Assembly (NCBI RefSeq): GCF_039535095.1
Contig: NZ_BAAAWN010000001.1
Coordinates: forward strand, 1,054,001-1,118,000
Reading direction: 5' to 3'
Length of the DNA: 64,000 nt
Source of the DNA: Arthrobacter ramosus
Lineage (GTDB): Bacteria; Actinomycetota; Actinomycetes; Actinomycetales; Micrococcaceae
The translations under genes and the position numbers were made by a program. Position 1 is the first letter of the stretch. The number at the start of each line of letters is the position of its first letter. Below, piece by piece: positions 52,972 to 62,366 of the stretch. The notes under the pieces are model-generated. The model had not been told where the DNA came from. It saw nothing but the letters and a program-made list of their open reading frames with translations, and made no database searches.

Positions 52972-53997
52972 CTAGTTGGCGTGGAGGGCTTCGTTGAGTT
53001 CCACCGTCTGGCCCTTGCGGGGGAGGACCTCGACTTCACCAGTGGTCGAGTTGCGGCGGAACAGCAGGTTCGGCACGCCGGAGAGCTCAACGGCCTTGAT
53101 GATGCTGCTGGTGTCCTCGCCGTTGGCGTCCTTCGGGCCGGGGATGCGCACACGGGTTCCAGCCGTGACATAGAGGCCTGCTTCAACCACGGAGTCATCG
53201 CCGATGCTGATGCCCACGCCGGAGTTGGCGCCCAGGAGCACGCGCTCACCCAGGGCGATCTTTTCCTTGCCTCCACCGGAGAGGGTTCCCATGATGGAGG
53301 CCCCGCCACCGACGTCGGTGCCGTCACCGGCAACAACGCCTGCCGAAATGCGGCCTTCCACCATGGACGTGCCGAGCGTTCCGGCGTTGAAGTTCACGAA
53401 GCCCTCGTGCATGACCGTGGTGCCTTCGGAGAGGTAGGCGCCCAGGCGGACCCGGTCGGCGTCGGCGATCCTGACGCCGGTGGGAATGACGTAGTCCACC
53501 ATGCGGGGGAACTTGTCCACTCCGTAGACCGTGACGGCACCGCGCTTGCGCAGGCGGGCACGGGTCAATTCGAAGCCGTTCACGGCGGCGGGACCGAAGT
53601 TCGTCCACACAACGTTGGGGAGCTTGCCGAAGATGCCATCCAGGTTGATGCTGTTGGGCTTGACCAAGCGGTGCGAAAGCAAGTGGAGGCGCAGGTAGGC
53701 GTCAACAGTGTCCGCGGGGGCCTCGTCGAGGTTGATCTGGGCGAAGACCACCTTCTGTTCGGTCCCGCGGTCGGCGTCGTGGCTATCGGCTGCGAGTGCG
53801 GTCAGCGACCCGTCGGCGTGCTCCACGGCACGCAGGGATTCGGCCGCTTCGCCCAGTGCCGGCGCCGGAAACCATACGTCCAGCACTGTCGCTTCTCCGG
53901 CGTCGGAGGTGGCGATGGTTGCCAGGCCAAAGCCATAGGCGGAGCGATCGTTGTCAGAAGCGCTATCGAGAGCGGCAGAGGCAGCGGTTTCAGTCAT
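52972..53997 (-). CDS. dapD: Tetrahydrodipicolinate N-succinyltransferase
   Basis: A 341-residue actinobacterial DapD. The left-handed beta-helix appears as hexapeptide-like repeats ([34 protein letters not shown] and [21 protein letters not shown]), preceded by an N-terminal domain. It transfers succinyl from succinyl-CoA to tetrahydrodipicolinate, the first committed step of the succinylase branch. It is divergent from dapE with 86 bases between starts, as in mycobacteria (Rv1201c-Rv1202). Confidence 0.93.
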   Translation of the reverse strand: MTETAASAALDSASDNDRSAYGFGLATIATSDAGEATVLDVWFPAPALGEAAESLRAVEHADGSLTALAADSHDADRGTEQKVVFAQINLDEAPADTVDAYLRLHLLSHRLVKPNSINLDGIFGKLPNVVWTNFGPAAVNGFELTRARLRKRGAVTVYGVDKFPRMVDYVIPTGVRIADADRVRLGAYLSEGTTVMHEGFVNFNAGTLGTSMVEGRISAGVVAGDGTDVGGGASIMGTLSGGGKEKIALGERVLLGANSGVGISIGDDSVVEAGLYVTAGTRVRIPGPKDANGEDTSSIIKAVELSGVPNLLFRRNSTTGEVEVLPRKGQTVELNEALHAN

Positions 53998-54083
53998 GGC
54001 GCAAGTCTATCGAGAGCCACTGCTTCCCTTGAAACCGTGTGTGCACCGAAGGGGTCGCAATTGGCTCGGGATACAGTGGAGAG

Positions 54084-55208
54084 GTGACCGTTGAAACTAC
54101 TCCAATCCTTCTTGACATCAGGCAAGACGTTGCGCTGCTGACCGCCGCGCTGATGGACATCAACAGCGTGTCCGGCAACGAAGCCGCGCTTGCAGACGCC
54201 GTTGAATCCGCCCTCCGCACGATCCCGGGCCTGCAGCTTGTGCGGGACGGCGACGCCATCATTGCCCGCACCGAGCTGGGACGCCCGGAGCGGGTGATCC
54301 TGGCCGGCCACCTCGATACCGTGCCGTTGCCCACTGTGAAGGGCTCACTCGGCACCGTGCCCTCCACATGGGAGTCCGGCGTCCCGGGTAGCGGAATCCT
54401 GTTTGGACGCGGAGCCACTGATATGAAGGGTGGAGTCGCGGTGCAGCTCGCGCTCGCCGCGACAATGTTCGACGGCGGCGCCGAGCCGGGCAAGGACGTC
54501 ACCTTCGTCTTCTACGACCATGAGGAAGTTGAAGCGGTCAAGAGCGGCCTCGGCCGATTGGTCCGGAATCACGGCCATCTCCTGGAGGGGGACTTCGCGA
54601 TCCTGCTCGAACCCACCGACGGCACGGTGGAGGGCGGTTGCAACGGCACCAGCCGCTTCGAAGCCACCACGGTCGGGGAAGCGGCGCACTCCGCCCGGGC
54701 CTGGATGGGCAGCAACGCCATCCACGCTGCCGCACCCATCCTGAGCCGCTTGGCAGACTACGAACCGCGCACAGTCAACGTGGACGGGCTGGACTACCGG
54801 GAAAGCCTCAATGCCGTGAAGATCAACGGCGGCACCGCGGGCAACGTGATCCCGGACCGCTGCGTCGTGGAAATCAACTACCGCTTCGCGCCGGACAAGA
54901 CCCCGGACCAGGCCGAAGCCCATGTCCGCGAACTCCTGGAGGGCTTCGACGTCGTCCGCACCGATGCCGCTGCCGGAGCGCGGCCCGGTCTCAACCACCC
55001 GGCCGCCGCGTCCTTCGTTGCCGCCGTCGGTGCGGAACCCAAGCCCAAATACGGTTGGACCGACGTCGCGCGCTTCAGCGAGCTGGGAGTCCCCGCCGTC
55101 AACTTCGGGCCGGGCGATCCGCTTCTGGCGCACAAAGACAACGAACACGTCGACGCCGACGCCATCCGTGAGTGCCTCCGTGCGCTGCGGTCGTGGCTGG
55201 CTGACTAG
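54084..55208 (+). CDS. dapE: Succinyl-diaminopimelate desuccinylase
   Basis: A 374-residue M20-family metallopeptidase-type enzyme. Metal-site segments are LAGHLDTVPLP and GRGATDMKGGVAV, with EE of the catalytic base in YDHEEVE, and the C-terminal zinc ligand in FGPGDPLLAHKDNEHVD. It releases succinate from N-succinyl-LL-DAP. The GTG at 54084 is used; a longer ATG at 54039 has no support. With dapC and dapD nearby it completes three consecutive steps. Confidence 0.93.
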   Translation: MTVETTPILLDIRQDVALLTAALMDINSVSGNEAALADAVESALRTIPGLQLVRDGDAIIARTELGRPERVILAGHLDTVPLPTVKGSLGTVPSTWESGVPGSGILFGRGATDMKGGVAVQLALAATMFDGGAEPGKDVTFVFYDHEEVEAVKSGLGRLVRNHGHLLEGDFAILLEPTDGTVEGGCNGTSRFEATTVGEAAHSARAWMGSNAIHAAAPILSRLADYEPRTVNVDGLDYRESLNAVKINGGTAGNVIPDRCVVEINYRFAPDKTPDQAEAHVRELLEGFDVVRTDAAAGARPGLNHPAAASFVAAVGAEPKPKYGWTDVARFSELGVPAVNFGPGDPLLAHKDNEHVDADAIRECLRALRSWLAD

Positions 55209-55236
55209 GTGGAGTGACCTTATTTTTGCTTGACAT

Positions 55237-55292
55237 CGTGGGTGTGGCCCGTGGGCTTGGTTCCGGAACCAAGCCCACGGGCCACACCCACG
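55237..55292. terminator. 56-bp perfect palindrome between dapE and the glutamate permease gene
   Basis: Bases 55237-55264 are the exact reverse complement of 55265-55292, with no loop. The element fills most of the interval between convergent genes and would form a 28-bp hairpin in RNA from either strand. TATTTTT just upstream on the plus strand would be the T-tract for the minus-strand transcript, so it can act as a bidirectional terminator. Confidence 0.85.
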
Positions 55293-55310
55293 TTTCCGGC
55301 GTTCTTGGGC

Positions 55311-56165
55311 TTAGCCCTCGATCGCCACAATTTCCGACTTGGCCACCTTCACCACTTTGACGTTGCGGCGCATCCGGCCTTCAAGCCACTTGGCGATTCC
55401 AGCCAGGATCAGGCACATTCCGACGTACAGGACACCGGCGATGATCGCGGAAGGAATGATGGGCGAACCGTACTGGGCCTGGCTTCCGAAGAACTTCGCC
55501 TGGAACAGGATCTCGTTGTAGGTCACGATGAAACCCAATGCGGTGTCCTTGAGGATGACGACGAGCTGGGAGATGATCACCGGGAGCATTGAGCGGACCG
55601 CCTGCGGAAGCAGGATGTTCGTCATGACCGCGCTTTTCGGCAATCCGATGGCATAGCCTGCCTCGCTCTGGCCGCGGGGGAGCGATTCGATGCCGGCACG
55701 GAAGACTTCCGCGAGCACTGATCCGTTGTAGAGCACCAGGCCTGCAACGACTGCCGTGAACGGCGTGATCCCCTGGACACCGAGCGGAGGAAGCCCGTAG
55801 TAGAAGATCATCATGAGGATCAGCAGAGGAATGGCACGGAAGAGTTCCGTGAACCCATAGCAGGGCAAGCTGATCCACTTACGGTCGGAGAGCCTGCCGA
55901 AGGCCAGGAAGACACCCAGCACCAAACTGAACACGGCTGCCGTGGCAAACGCCGAAAGCGTGGCACCCACCGATTGGACAATGGTCTGCTGGACCAGCGG
56001 GAACGTGAACAAGTGCCACTTCTTCTCATCGAACTGCCCGCTTTGGGCGAAGCGAAGGACGATGAATCCGACGATAGCGATAATGACCAAAGCGGTCACG
56101 ACGCCGAGAATCCGGTAGCGTGCGCGGGCCTTGGGGCCCGGAGCGTCAAAAAGGACCGAGCTCAT
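55311..56165 (-). CDS. gluD: Glutamate-type amino acid ABC importer, permease 2
   Basis: A 284-residue polar-amino-acid permease (HisM/GluD type). The EAA loop is PRGQSEAGYAIGLPKSAVMTNILLPQAVRSMLPVIISQLV. An N-terminal cytoplasmic part of about 20 residues precedes the first segment (ILGVVTALVIIAIVGFIVL). The ATG at 56165 follows GGAAGGTGG and overlaps the stop of permease 1 by four bases. Last gene of the gluABCD-type operon. Confidence 0.85.
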   Translation of the reverse strand: MSSVLFDAPGPKARARYRILGVVTALVIIAIVGFIVLRFAQSGQFDEKKWHLFTFPLVQQTIVQSVGATLSAFATAAVFSLVLGVFLAFGRLSDRKWISLPCYGFTELFRAIPLLILMMIFYYGLPPLGVQGITPFTAVVAGLVLYNGSVLAEVFRAGIESLPRGQSEAGYAIGLPKSAVMTNILLPQAVRSMLPVIISQLVVILKDTALGFIVTYNEILFQAKFFGSQAQYGSPIIPSAIIAGVLYVGMCLILAGIAKWLEGRMRRNVKVVKVAKSEIVAIEG

Positions 56166-56809
56166 CGGGCCACCTTCCATTTCTTTTCAAACTTCCGCTG
56201 GACAAAGGAAAGAATGAAAACGAGCAGAACGAAGATCAGTGCGACCCAGAGCAGTCCGGCCATGGCAGGCTCACCGCGCTCGGAAAGATTCGATCGGATG
56301 GCTCCCGCTTCGGCGACCGAGAAGCCCGCAGCCACGGTGGTGTTCTTGAGCAATGCAATGAACACGCTGAACATGGGCGGGATGACGGCGCGGAAAGCCT
56401 GGGGGAGGATCACCAGCGTCAGGGTTTGCGTAAACGGCAGGCCGATGGCCCGCGCGGCCTCGGCCTGACCGACAGGCACCGTATTGATGCCGGAGCGCAC
56501 GGCTTCCGCCACATAAGTAGCGGTGTACAGGCTGAGGCCGACGGTTGCAGCGGTCATGAAATCAATTTCCACGAGGCCGAGCTTCGGGTAGCCCAAGGCA
56601 AAAAAGAACAGGACCAACGTCAACGGGGTGTTGCGCACAACGTTGATATACAACGTGGCTGCGGCGCGCATCGCAGGGATCGGAGAAACACGCAGTGTCG
56701 CCACGATGGTGCCCAGGATCAGCGCAAAGATTCCGGCAACGATGAAGAGTATGAGGGTGTTCCGGAACCCTGTGATGAACAGGTCCGAATTATTCAGCAG
56801 CGTATTCAC
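56162..56809 (-). CDS. gluC: Glutamate-type amino acid ABC importer, permease 1
   Basis: A 215-residue permease. The segment RVSPIPAMRAAATLYINVVRNTPLTLVLFFFALGYPKLG is characteristic of polar amino acid permeases, and the EAA loop is PVGQAEAARAIGLPFTQTLTLVILPQAFRAVIPP. It pairs with the second permease, whose start overlaps its stop. It is 62 bases after the binding-protein gene, with a strong hairpin in between. Confidence 0.87.
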   Translation of the reverse strand: MNTLLNNSDLFITGFRNTLILFIVAGIFALILGTIVATLRVSPIPAMRAAATLYINVVRNTPLTLVLFFFALGYPKLGLVEIDFMTAATVGLSLYTATYVAEAVRSGINTVPVGQAEAARAIGLPFTQTLTLVILPQAFRAVIPPMFSVFIALLKNTTVAAGFSVAEAGAIRSNLSERGEPAMAGLLWVALIFVLLVFILSFVQRKFEKKWKVAR

Positions 56810-56835
56810 AGAATGGTCGCTTTCAGCCGATATTC

Positions 56836-56862
56836 GAGGGGGCGGCCAATGGCCGCCCCCTC
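56836..56862 (-). terminator. Intercistronic hairpin between glutamate binding protein and permease genes
   Basis: A perfect 12-bp GC-rich stem (56836-56847 with 56851-56862) closes on the loop AAT, nine bases after the binding-protein stop. It is probably a partial terminator or stabiliser that allows more binding protein than permease. Confidence 0.75.
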
Positions 56863-56871
56863 AACATGGGT

Positions 56872-57771
56872 TTAGTAGTTGTCCACTGCGGGCTGGGTGA
56901 CCTTGGTGCCGGACTGTCCCAGCGTGGAGTCGTAGATCTTCTGCCACACGGAGCCGCCATCCGTGAACATCTTGTTCACGAACTTGCGGAAGGCGGTGTC
57001 GCCCTTCTTCAAGCCCACACCATACTTCTCAACGGTGAACGGCTGGCCGACGACCTTGAGGTTATCGGTGTCCTGGGAGGCATAGCCGATCAGGATTGCC
57101 TGGTCAGTAGTCACAGCATCGACCTGGCCACTCTTGAGGGCCTCGACACACTGCGAGTAGGTGTCGAACTCGGTGGTCTTCGTGCCGGGGAAGTTTGCCT
57201 TGATGTTCTGGATGGGAGTTGAGCCCGTGGCTGAACAGACGTTCTTCCCGGACAGGTCCTTCTCGCTGTTGATCGTCGTGTTCCCCTTCTTGACCAGCAG
57301 GCCTTGACCTGTCACGAAGTAGGGACCGGCGAAATCAATCAGCTGCTTGCGCTTGTCAGTAATGGAGTATGTGCCGACGTAGTAGTCGATGTCGCCGTTC
57401 GTGATGGCGGACTCGCGGTTGGCCGAAGGAATCGGCTTGTACTCGATCTTGTCCTTCGAGAAACCGAGCGATGCCGCAATCCACTGTGCAATCTGGATGT
57501 CAAAACCGCTGTACTCGCCGGTCGCGGCGTCCTTGAAGCCCAAGCCAGGCTGGTCTTGTTTGACGCCGATCCTGATTTTTCCGTTCGATTTGATCGTGTC
57601 GAACGTGGGGCTGCCCGTAATGGACACGTTCTGGGCCACCGTGAACGGCGCGGACTCGCTGCTTGGCGCAGTGGTGGAACCCCCGCCGCCACCGCATGCG
57701 CTCAGGGAAAGGGCGAGCGCCGCGCTTGCAGCGACCAGGAGGGATTTCCTCCGGGTGATAAAAGCCTTCAT
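56872..57771 (-). CDS. gluB: Glutamate-binding lipoprotein
   Basis: A 299-residue family 3 solute-binding lipoprotein. The signal peptide ends in the lipobox LSAC with C26. Family pieces are KIRIGVKQDQPGLGFKDAATGEYSGFDIQIAQWIA, DYYVGTYSITDKRKQLIDFAGPY and SATGSTPIQNIKANFP. It presents glutamate or another acidic amino acid to the permeases. The receptor family and gene order ATPase-receptor-permease-permease match Corynebacterium gluABCD. Confidence 0.9.
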   Translation of the reverse strand: MKAFITRRKSLLVAASAALALSLSACGGGGGSTTAPSSESAPFTVAQNVSITGSPTFDTIKSNGKIRIGVKQDQPGLGFKDAATGEYSGFDIQIAQWIAASLGFSKDKIEYKPIPSANRESAITNGDIDYYVGTYSITDKRKQLIDFAGPYFVTGQGLLVKKGNTTINSEKDLSGKNVCSATGSTPIQNIKANFPGTKTTEFDTYSQCVEALKSGQVDAVTTDQAILIGYASQDTDNLKVVGQPFTVEKYGVGLKKGDTAFRKFVNKMFTDGGSVWQKIYDSTLGQSGTKVTQPAVDNY

Positions 57772-57819
57772 GATATTCCTTTCATTGTGGCCGCCCCCGC
57801 GGCCTGGGTGCGGTGAGTG

Positions 57820-58575
57820 TCAGTGAGTCAGGAGTTTGGAGAGGAAATCCTTTGCGCGGTTGCTCTGGGGATTAGTGAAGAATTCCTCTGGCTTGGCGTC
57901 TTCCACAATCTGGCCGTCGGCCATGAAGACAACGCGGTCGGCAGCTTTGCGCGCAAAGCCCATCTCGTGGGTGACCACGATCATGGTCATGCCTTCCTTG
58001 GCCAGCTGGACCATGACATCCAGGACCTCGTTGATCATTTCCGGATCAAGTGCCGAGGTCGGCTCGTCGAACAGCATGACCTTCGGCTTCATGGCGAGCG
58101 CCCGGGCAATTGCCACGCGCTGTTGTTGGCCACCGGACAGCTGTGCAGGCATCTTGGGTGCCTGTTGCCCGACGCCAACCCGCTCCAACAACGCCATAGC
58201 GTCCTTGTCCGCGGTTGCTTTGTCCAGTTTCTTGACCTTGATCGGTCCCAGAGTGACGTTCTCGAGAATCGTCTTGTGGGCGAACAGGTTGAAGGACTGG
58301 AAGACCATCCCGACGTCGGCCCGGAGGAGGGCAAGTTCCTTGCCTTCCTCGGGCAGCTTCTTGCCATCGATCGAAATCTCGCCTGTATCGATGGTCTCCA
58401 AGCGGTTGATGGCCCGGCACAGCGTGGACTTGCCCGAGCCCGACGGCCCGATGACAACCACAACCTCACCCTTTTTCACCTGGAGATTGATGTCCTTCAG
58501 GACATGCAGTTGACCATAGTGCTTGTTGACGCCATTCAGGGAGACGAGGGCACCGCTGGCGGCTTGAATAGTCAT
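57820..58575 (-). CDS. gluA: Glutamate-type amino acid ABC importer, ATPase
   Basis: A 251-residue polar-amino-acid ATPase (GlnQ/GluA type). Walker A is GPSGSGKST, signature [15 protein letters not shown], Walker [13 protein letters not shown], and the switch [17 protein letters not shown]. First gene of a four-gene minus-strand operon; the binding-protein gene follows after 48 bases. It energises import of glutamate or a related amino acid. Two in-frame starts are near each other at the N-terminus. Confidence 0.92.
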   Translation of the reverse strand: MTIQAASGALVSLNGVNKHYGQLHVLKDINLQVKKGEVVVVIGPSGSGKSTLCRAINRLETIDTGEISIDGKKLPEEGKELALLRADVGMVFQSFNLFAHKTILENVTLGPIKVKKLDKATADKDAMALLERVGVGQQAPKMPAQLSGGQQQRVAIARALAMKPKVMLFDEPTSALDPEMINEVLDVMVQLAKEGMTMIVVTHEMGFARKAADRVVFMADGQIVEDAKPEEFFTNPQSNRAKDFLSKLLTH

Positions 58576-58758
58576 GGGACGAATCTAGCGAAGAAATGAT
58601 TCGAGATGAGCCAGCTCACAGCAAGTTCCGCAGATCGTGATTCAACAGATACCTGTTTTGCAGCTATCTGACAGCGAATGGTGGGCCGGACACTCAAGAC
58701 TGCAACAACAGGGCCACGCCGGAACGGCAGCAGCCGCCATCCGCGCTAGCCTAGGTCA

Positions 58759-59610
58759 ATGAGTACCAGCCAGCCCCAAGTTCCTAGTCCAGACGCCAAT
58801 GGCAAGGCGATGAGCAACGGATCGGCAGCGCCAGCTCCGGCCGTAGCCGCAGAGCCGCCAGCCAAGCACAAAGGACCGTTGGAGCTTCGGCGTAAACAGG
58901 CCTCCATGCCGATGTCGGACCAGCGACTCCTGGACACCAGGGGAGCCGACCACTTCATTCACACCGACCCGTGGCGGGTCCTGCGGATCCAGAGCGAATT
59001 CGTTGAAGGATTCGGCGCGCTCGCTGAGCTCGGCCCCGCTGTCAGTGTCTTTGGCTCCGCCCGCACCAAGCCGGGCACCGGCTACTACGATATGGGCGTG
59101 CAGGTCGGCCGCCACTTAGCGGAAGCCGGCGTCGCCGTCATCACCGGCGGTGGACCGGGATCCATGGAAGCCGCCAACAGGGGAGCGGTCGAAGGCAACG
59201 GTGTTTCTGTTGGACTGGGCATCGAGCTGCCCTTCGAGCAGGGCCTCAACCGCTGGGTGGACCTTGGCATCAACTTCAGGTACTTCTTCGCCCGCAAGAC
59301 CATGTTCGTCAAGTACGCGCAAGGGTTCATCGTCCTGCCGGGCGGCCTGGGAACCCTGGACGAACTGTTTGAAGCCATGGTCCTGGTGCAGACCCGCAAG
59401 GTGACATCGTTCCCGATCGTCCTTCTGGGGGTCGACTTCTGGAGCCCGATGATCGAATGGATCAAGGGGACCCTGGTGGCCGAAGGCATGGTCTCCGCAA
59501 AGGACCTGGACCTCATCCAGCTTGTGGACGATCCTGCGGACGCCGTTCACCGTGTCCTGCATGGAATCCCGCGGCCACCCTCGACCAACGGCGACCAGCG
59601 CCCGGAGTAG
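58759..59610 (+). CDS. TIGR00730-family LOG protein (possible cytokinin-activating phosphoribohydrolase)
   Basis: A 283-residue Rossmann-fold protein. The LOG motif PGGLGTLDELFE and the GGGPGSMEAANRGA segment are complete, so it should bind nucleotides and may hydrolyse N-substituted AMP. The first about 50 residues are a low-complexity Ala/Pro-rich extension that relatives often lack. Its place downstream of dapE fits the mycobacterial order (Rv1205). It is divergent from the glutamate importer. Confidence 0.88.
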   Translation: MSTSQPQVPSPDANGKAMSNGSAAPAPAVAAEPPAKHKGPLELRRKQASMPMSDQRLLDTRGADHFIHTDPWRVLRIQSEFVEGFGALAELGPAVSVFGSARTKPGTGYYDMGVQVGRHLAEAGVAVITGGGPGSMEAANRGAVEGNGVSVGLGIELPFEQGLNRWVDLGINFRYFFARKTMFVKYAQGFIVLPGGLGTLDELFEAMVLVQTRKVTSFPIVLLGVDFWSPMIEWIKGTLVAEGMVSAKDLDLIQLVDDPADAVHRVLHGIPRPPSTNGDQRPE

Positions 59611-59647
59611 CCTTGCCGGCACCGAGCTCTCAGCTGAGTCTGGCACG

Positions 59648-59983
59648 ATGGTTGTTGTGAGCTTTTTTCTGGTCTTTCTCGCGATTGTCATCATCGGTGC
59701 CGTGTTGTTCCTCGGTACCGGAATGGCGAGATCCAGCCGCGACTCCGGCGCCGGTTTGGATGAACCCGTTCCGAACCTGCCGCCGGTTCTGCTACCGGCC
59801 GGTGCCAAGGCGTCCGACGTCGACCGCGTGCGCTTTGCCCTTGGCCTGCGCGGCTACCGGATGGACCAAGTGGATGAGGTGCTCGATGAGCTGAGGGATC
59901 AGCTGACCTCCCAGGAGAGGGAAATCGAACGGCTGAAACTGGCCCTAGAAGCAGCCGGGAACCAGGAAGAACCAAAAGAGTGA
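59648..59983 (+). CDS. DivIVA-domain-like small membrane protein
   Basis: A 111-residue protein with an N-terminal membrane segment (VSFFLVFLAIVIIGAVLFL), a linker and a C-terminal DivIVA-like motif (VDRVRFALGLRGYRMDQVDEVLDELRDQL) followed by a coiled coil. Such proteins associate with the growing pole or cell-envelope machinery in actinobacteria. The ATG at 59648 or the GTG at 59657 may be the start; neither has a strong ribosome binding site. The stop overlaps the next gene. Confidence 0.75.
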   Translation: MVVVSFFLVFLAIVIIGAVLFLGTGMARSSRDSGAGLDEPVPNLPPVLLPAGAKASDVDRVRFALGLRGYRMDQVDEVLDELRDQLTSQEREIERLKLALEAAGNQEEPKE

Positions 59984-61260
59984 CCCCGTCAGTCGAATCG
60001 AGGTCCCCGACGGGATCCCTGGCCCGAAGACTGCGCCGCGTCGGAGCCCACGCCGCGAGCTGGCCGTGGTGGGTCCAGGTGGCTCTCGTCTACATCGCTT
60101 CGAGACTTGTCAGCGCTTGTATCTTCATGGCTGCAGCATTGCAGCAAGGCGTCAATCCGTGGTTTCCGCCAGCACCGGACTACTGGAACTTCATCACGAT
60201 CTGGGACGGGCGCTGGTACGCCGAAGCAGCAAACAACGGCTATCCGTCTGCTTTGCCGGTTGATGCGAACGGCGGCGTCGCCGAGAATTCCTGGGCGTTC
60301 TATCCGCTGTTCCCCTTCCTTGCCAGGGCCCTCGGTGCTCTCACTGGACTGGCCACGCTGCCGGCCCTGACAGTCATTGCCGTGGTGGCCGGGCTCGGAG
60401 CGGCCATGGTGGCCTACAAGCTGTTCCGGGAATTCGCCGGGCGAACCACGGCGCTGTGGGCACTGACCTTCTTCTCGATGTTCCCGGTCTCAGCCATCCT
60501 CCAGGTCCCCTATGCGGAATCCCTCAATACCTTGCTGCTGGCGGGTTCGCTTCTGCTTGTGGTGCGACGCAATTATCTTGGCGCGATGCCCGTCGTCGTG
60601 CTCATGTGCCTATCGCGGCCCACAGGCGTGCCCTTCGCGGCCATGGCAGGGCTGCTCCTGCTCCACCACCTGTGGAAGAGGTTCGGGCGCCGCTCAGGGC
60701 CAGACGCCGTGCCGACAGACGCCGTGCCGACAGACGCCGTGCCGACGCTCCGGGACCTTGGATCGCTGGCCGCGCTTGTGGTGGTCAGCGTGGCGGGCGC
60801 TCTCGCCTGGCCGGCCATTGCCTGGGCGGTCACGGGGGATCCGTCGGCCTACACCAAGACAGAAACCGTTTGGCGCGGGGCCGACCTCATTCCGTTCAAG
60901 CCATGGTTCGAGACTGGTCAAATGCTCTTCGGACCAGTACTCGGCATTCTGGCGCCGTTTGTCTTCGTGGCGCTCTTTGCCCTGCTGATGTTGAGCAAAC
61001 CAGTCCGGGCCCTGGGCATCGAACTGAGGCTGTGGTGCACGTGCTACATGGGCTACCTTCTGGTCTTCCTGCACCCCCAGACGAGCACATTCCGGATGCT
61101 CTTGCCCTTATTCCCCTTGGCGCTCAGCGCCGCCTGGTTGTCTCGCTCGAAGGCCTACCGCGGCACCGTGGTGGTCATGTTCTTCCTCCTCCAGATCGTA
61201 TGGATCGTCTGGCTGTGGGCGTGGGCGCAGTTGCCGGGCGGCGGCGACTACCCGCCGTGA
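59980..61260 (+). CDS. Polytopic membrane protein, PIG-V-like mannosyltransferase type
   Basis: A 426-residue protein with about ten membrane segments. The first extracytoplasmic loop reads WFPPAPDYWNFITIWDGRWYAEAANNGYPSALP, in which WDGRWY is the signature of the PIG-V/GT-C mannosyltransferase-like family. It likely moves a sugar from a lipid carrier. Start GTG at 59980 overlaps the DivIVA-like gene by four bases. A tandem repeat DAVPT x3 lies in a cytoplasmic loop at about residue 242-257. Confidence 0.7.
   Translation: MTPSVESRSPTGSLARRLRRVGAHAASWPWWVQVALVYIASRLVSACIFMAAALQQGVNPWFPPAPDYWNFITIWDGRWYAEAANNGYPSALPVDANGGVAENSWAFYPLFPFLARALGALTGLATLPALTVIAVVAGLGAAMVAYKLFREFAGRTTALWALTFFSMFPVSAILQVPYAESLNTLLLAGSLLLVVRRNYLGAMPVVVLMCLSRPTGVPFAAMAGLLLLHHLWKRFGRRSGPDAVPTDAVPTDAVPTLRDLGSLAALVVVSVAGALAWPAIAWAVTGDPSAYTKTETVWRGADLIPFKPWFETGQMLFGPVLGILAPFVFVALFALLMLSKPVRALGIELRLWCTCYMGYLLVFLHPQTSTFRMLLPLFPLALSAAWLSRSKAYRGTVVVMFFLLQIVWIVWLWAWAQLPGGGDYPP
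60702..60746 (+). repeat. Three perfect 15-bp tandem repeats inside the membrane protein gene
   Basis: The same 15-base unit occurs at 60702-60716, 60717-60731 and 60732-60746 and encodes DAVPT repeated in frame, in a soluble loop between membrane segments. As a multiple of three it can expand or contract without breaking the frame. Confidence 0.9.
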
Positions 61261-61490
61261 TGCCGCACGTCCTTTCACCTGTTCAAGCGCGATCGCGGCC
61301 CGCCGGGAAAAGTCCATCAATTAGCTACGGGCGGGTAATTACGAGATAATGGACACAAGCAAGGACAAAAGCACTTTCGGGTGCTCGGCGACGACGACTG
61401 AACTGCCATGACTGTCGACGCCGTATATTCCACGCGGAGCCAGCCCGGCCGGGTTGGCGGGATTTGGGACAACTGGAGGGGATTTTCCTA

Positions 61491-61658
61491 ATGGCGGCTA
61501 TGAAACCACGTACTGGCGACGGCCCTATGGAAGTAACCAAAGAGGGCCGCAGCCTGATCATGCGTGTGCCGCTCGAAGGCGGAGGACGGCTGGTGGTCGA
61601 GCTCAACGCAGCAGAGGCGGCGAACCTCAAGGAATGCCTCGTAGGCGTTACCGAATAG
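61491..61658 (+). CDS. DUF3117 protein
   Basis: A 55-residue protein beginning MAAMKPRTGDGPMEVTKEGRS and continuing LIMRVPLEGGGRLVVELNAAEA, a near-perfect DUF3117 pattern. The family is short, highly conserved and widespread in actinobacteria, with no known function. The ATG at 61491 gives the family N-terminus; longer in-frame starts exist but are unlikely. The mycobacterial counterpart is Rv1211. The upstream 230 bases contain no further gene. Confidence 0.92.
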   Translation: MAAMKPRTGDGPMEVTKEGRSLIMRVPLEGGGRLVVELNAAEAANLKECLVGVTE

Positions 61659-61667
61659 ATTCACTGG

Positions 61668-61701
61668 GCAGGGCCCGGCAGAAGAGCCGGCGCCCTGCTT
61701 T
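61668..61701 (+). terminator. Terminator after the DUF3117 gene
   Basis: The left arm 61668-61679 pairs with 61686-61698 apart from one bulged C, around AGAAGA, and TTT follows. It is ten bases after the stop. Confidence 0.7.
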
Positions 61702-61733
61702 CATGTTTAAGCCTGAAAGCGAAGTCTGGCCGG

Positions 61734-62366
61734 TTACTTCTTGACCGCTACCAGCAAGCCGTCACCGGTGGGAAGCATCGCCGAAGAGAGCCGCTCGTCG
61801 TCGCGGATGGCCTTGCCGATCTGGCGCAACACCACGGTGGTGCTCTCCCTGGCAGCCGGGTTGGAAACTTTGTCCTTGTCGAGGGCGTCATTGATGACGA
61901 GTGTTCCGCCCGACTTGAGCAGCCGGATGGCCTGCTGAACGTAACCGGGAAAGTTGGGTTTGTCGGCGTCGATGAACACGAGGTCGTAAGCGGAGTCGGT
62001 GAGTCGCGGCAAGACGTCGGCTGCACGGCCGGAGATGGTCCGGGTCCGGTTCGCCGGACTGCCGGATTCCAGGAAGGCCTCGCGGGCGGCCTTGAGGTGC
62101 TCGACGTCGACGTCGATAGTGGTCAGGACAGCCTGCGGGCTGAGGCCGCGCAGCAGGCACACGCCTGAGACGCCTGCCCCGGATCCGACCTCTACGACCG
62201 TCTGGGCCTTCGACGCCGCGGCCAGAACTGTCAGGACGGCGCCAACGCCGGGGCTCACAGGAGTAACGCCCAGCTCGAAGGAGCGTTCACGGGCGCGAAG
62301 CAACACGTCGTCCTCGGCAGGCAGATCTTCTGCATAGGACCAGCTGGTTGACTTGTCGGCACTCAT
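61734..62366 (-). CDS. SAM-dependent O-methyltransferase
   Basis: A 210-residue class I methyltransferase of the O-methyltransferase family 3 type. SAM-binding VVEVGSGAGVSGVCLLRGL, VLTTIDVDVEHL with the acidic residue after strand 2, and YDLVFIDADKPNF with metal-site D residues are present. It resembles Rv1220c, which is likewise divergent from sigE; the substrate is unknown. The shared intergenic region holds both promoters. Confidence 0.87.
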   Translation of the reverse strand: MSADKSTSWSYAEDLPAEDDVLLRARERSFELGVTPVSPGVGAVLTVLAAASKAQTVVEVGSGAGVSGVCLLRGLSPQAVLTTIDVDVEHLKAAREAFLESGSPANRTRTISGRAADVLPRLTDSAYDLVFIDADKPNFPGYVQQAIRLLKSGGTLVINDALDKDKVSNPAARESTTVVLRQIGKAIRDDERLSSAMLPTGDGLLVAVKK

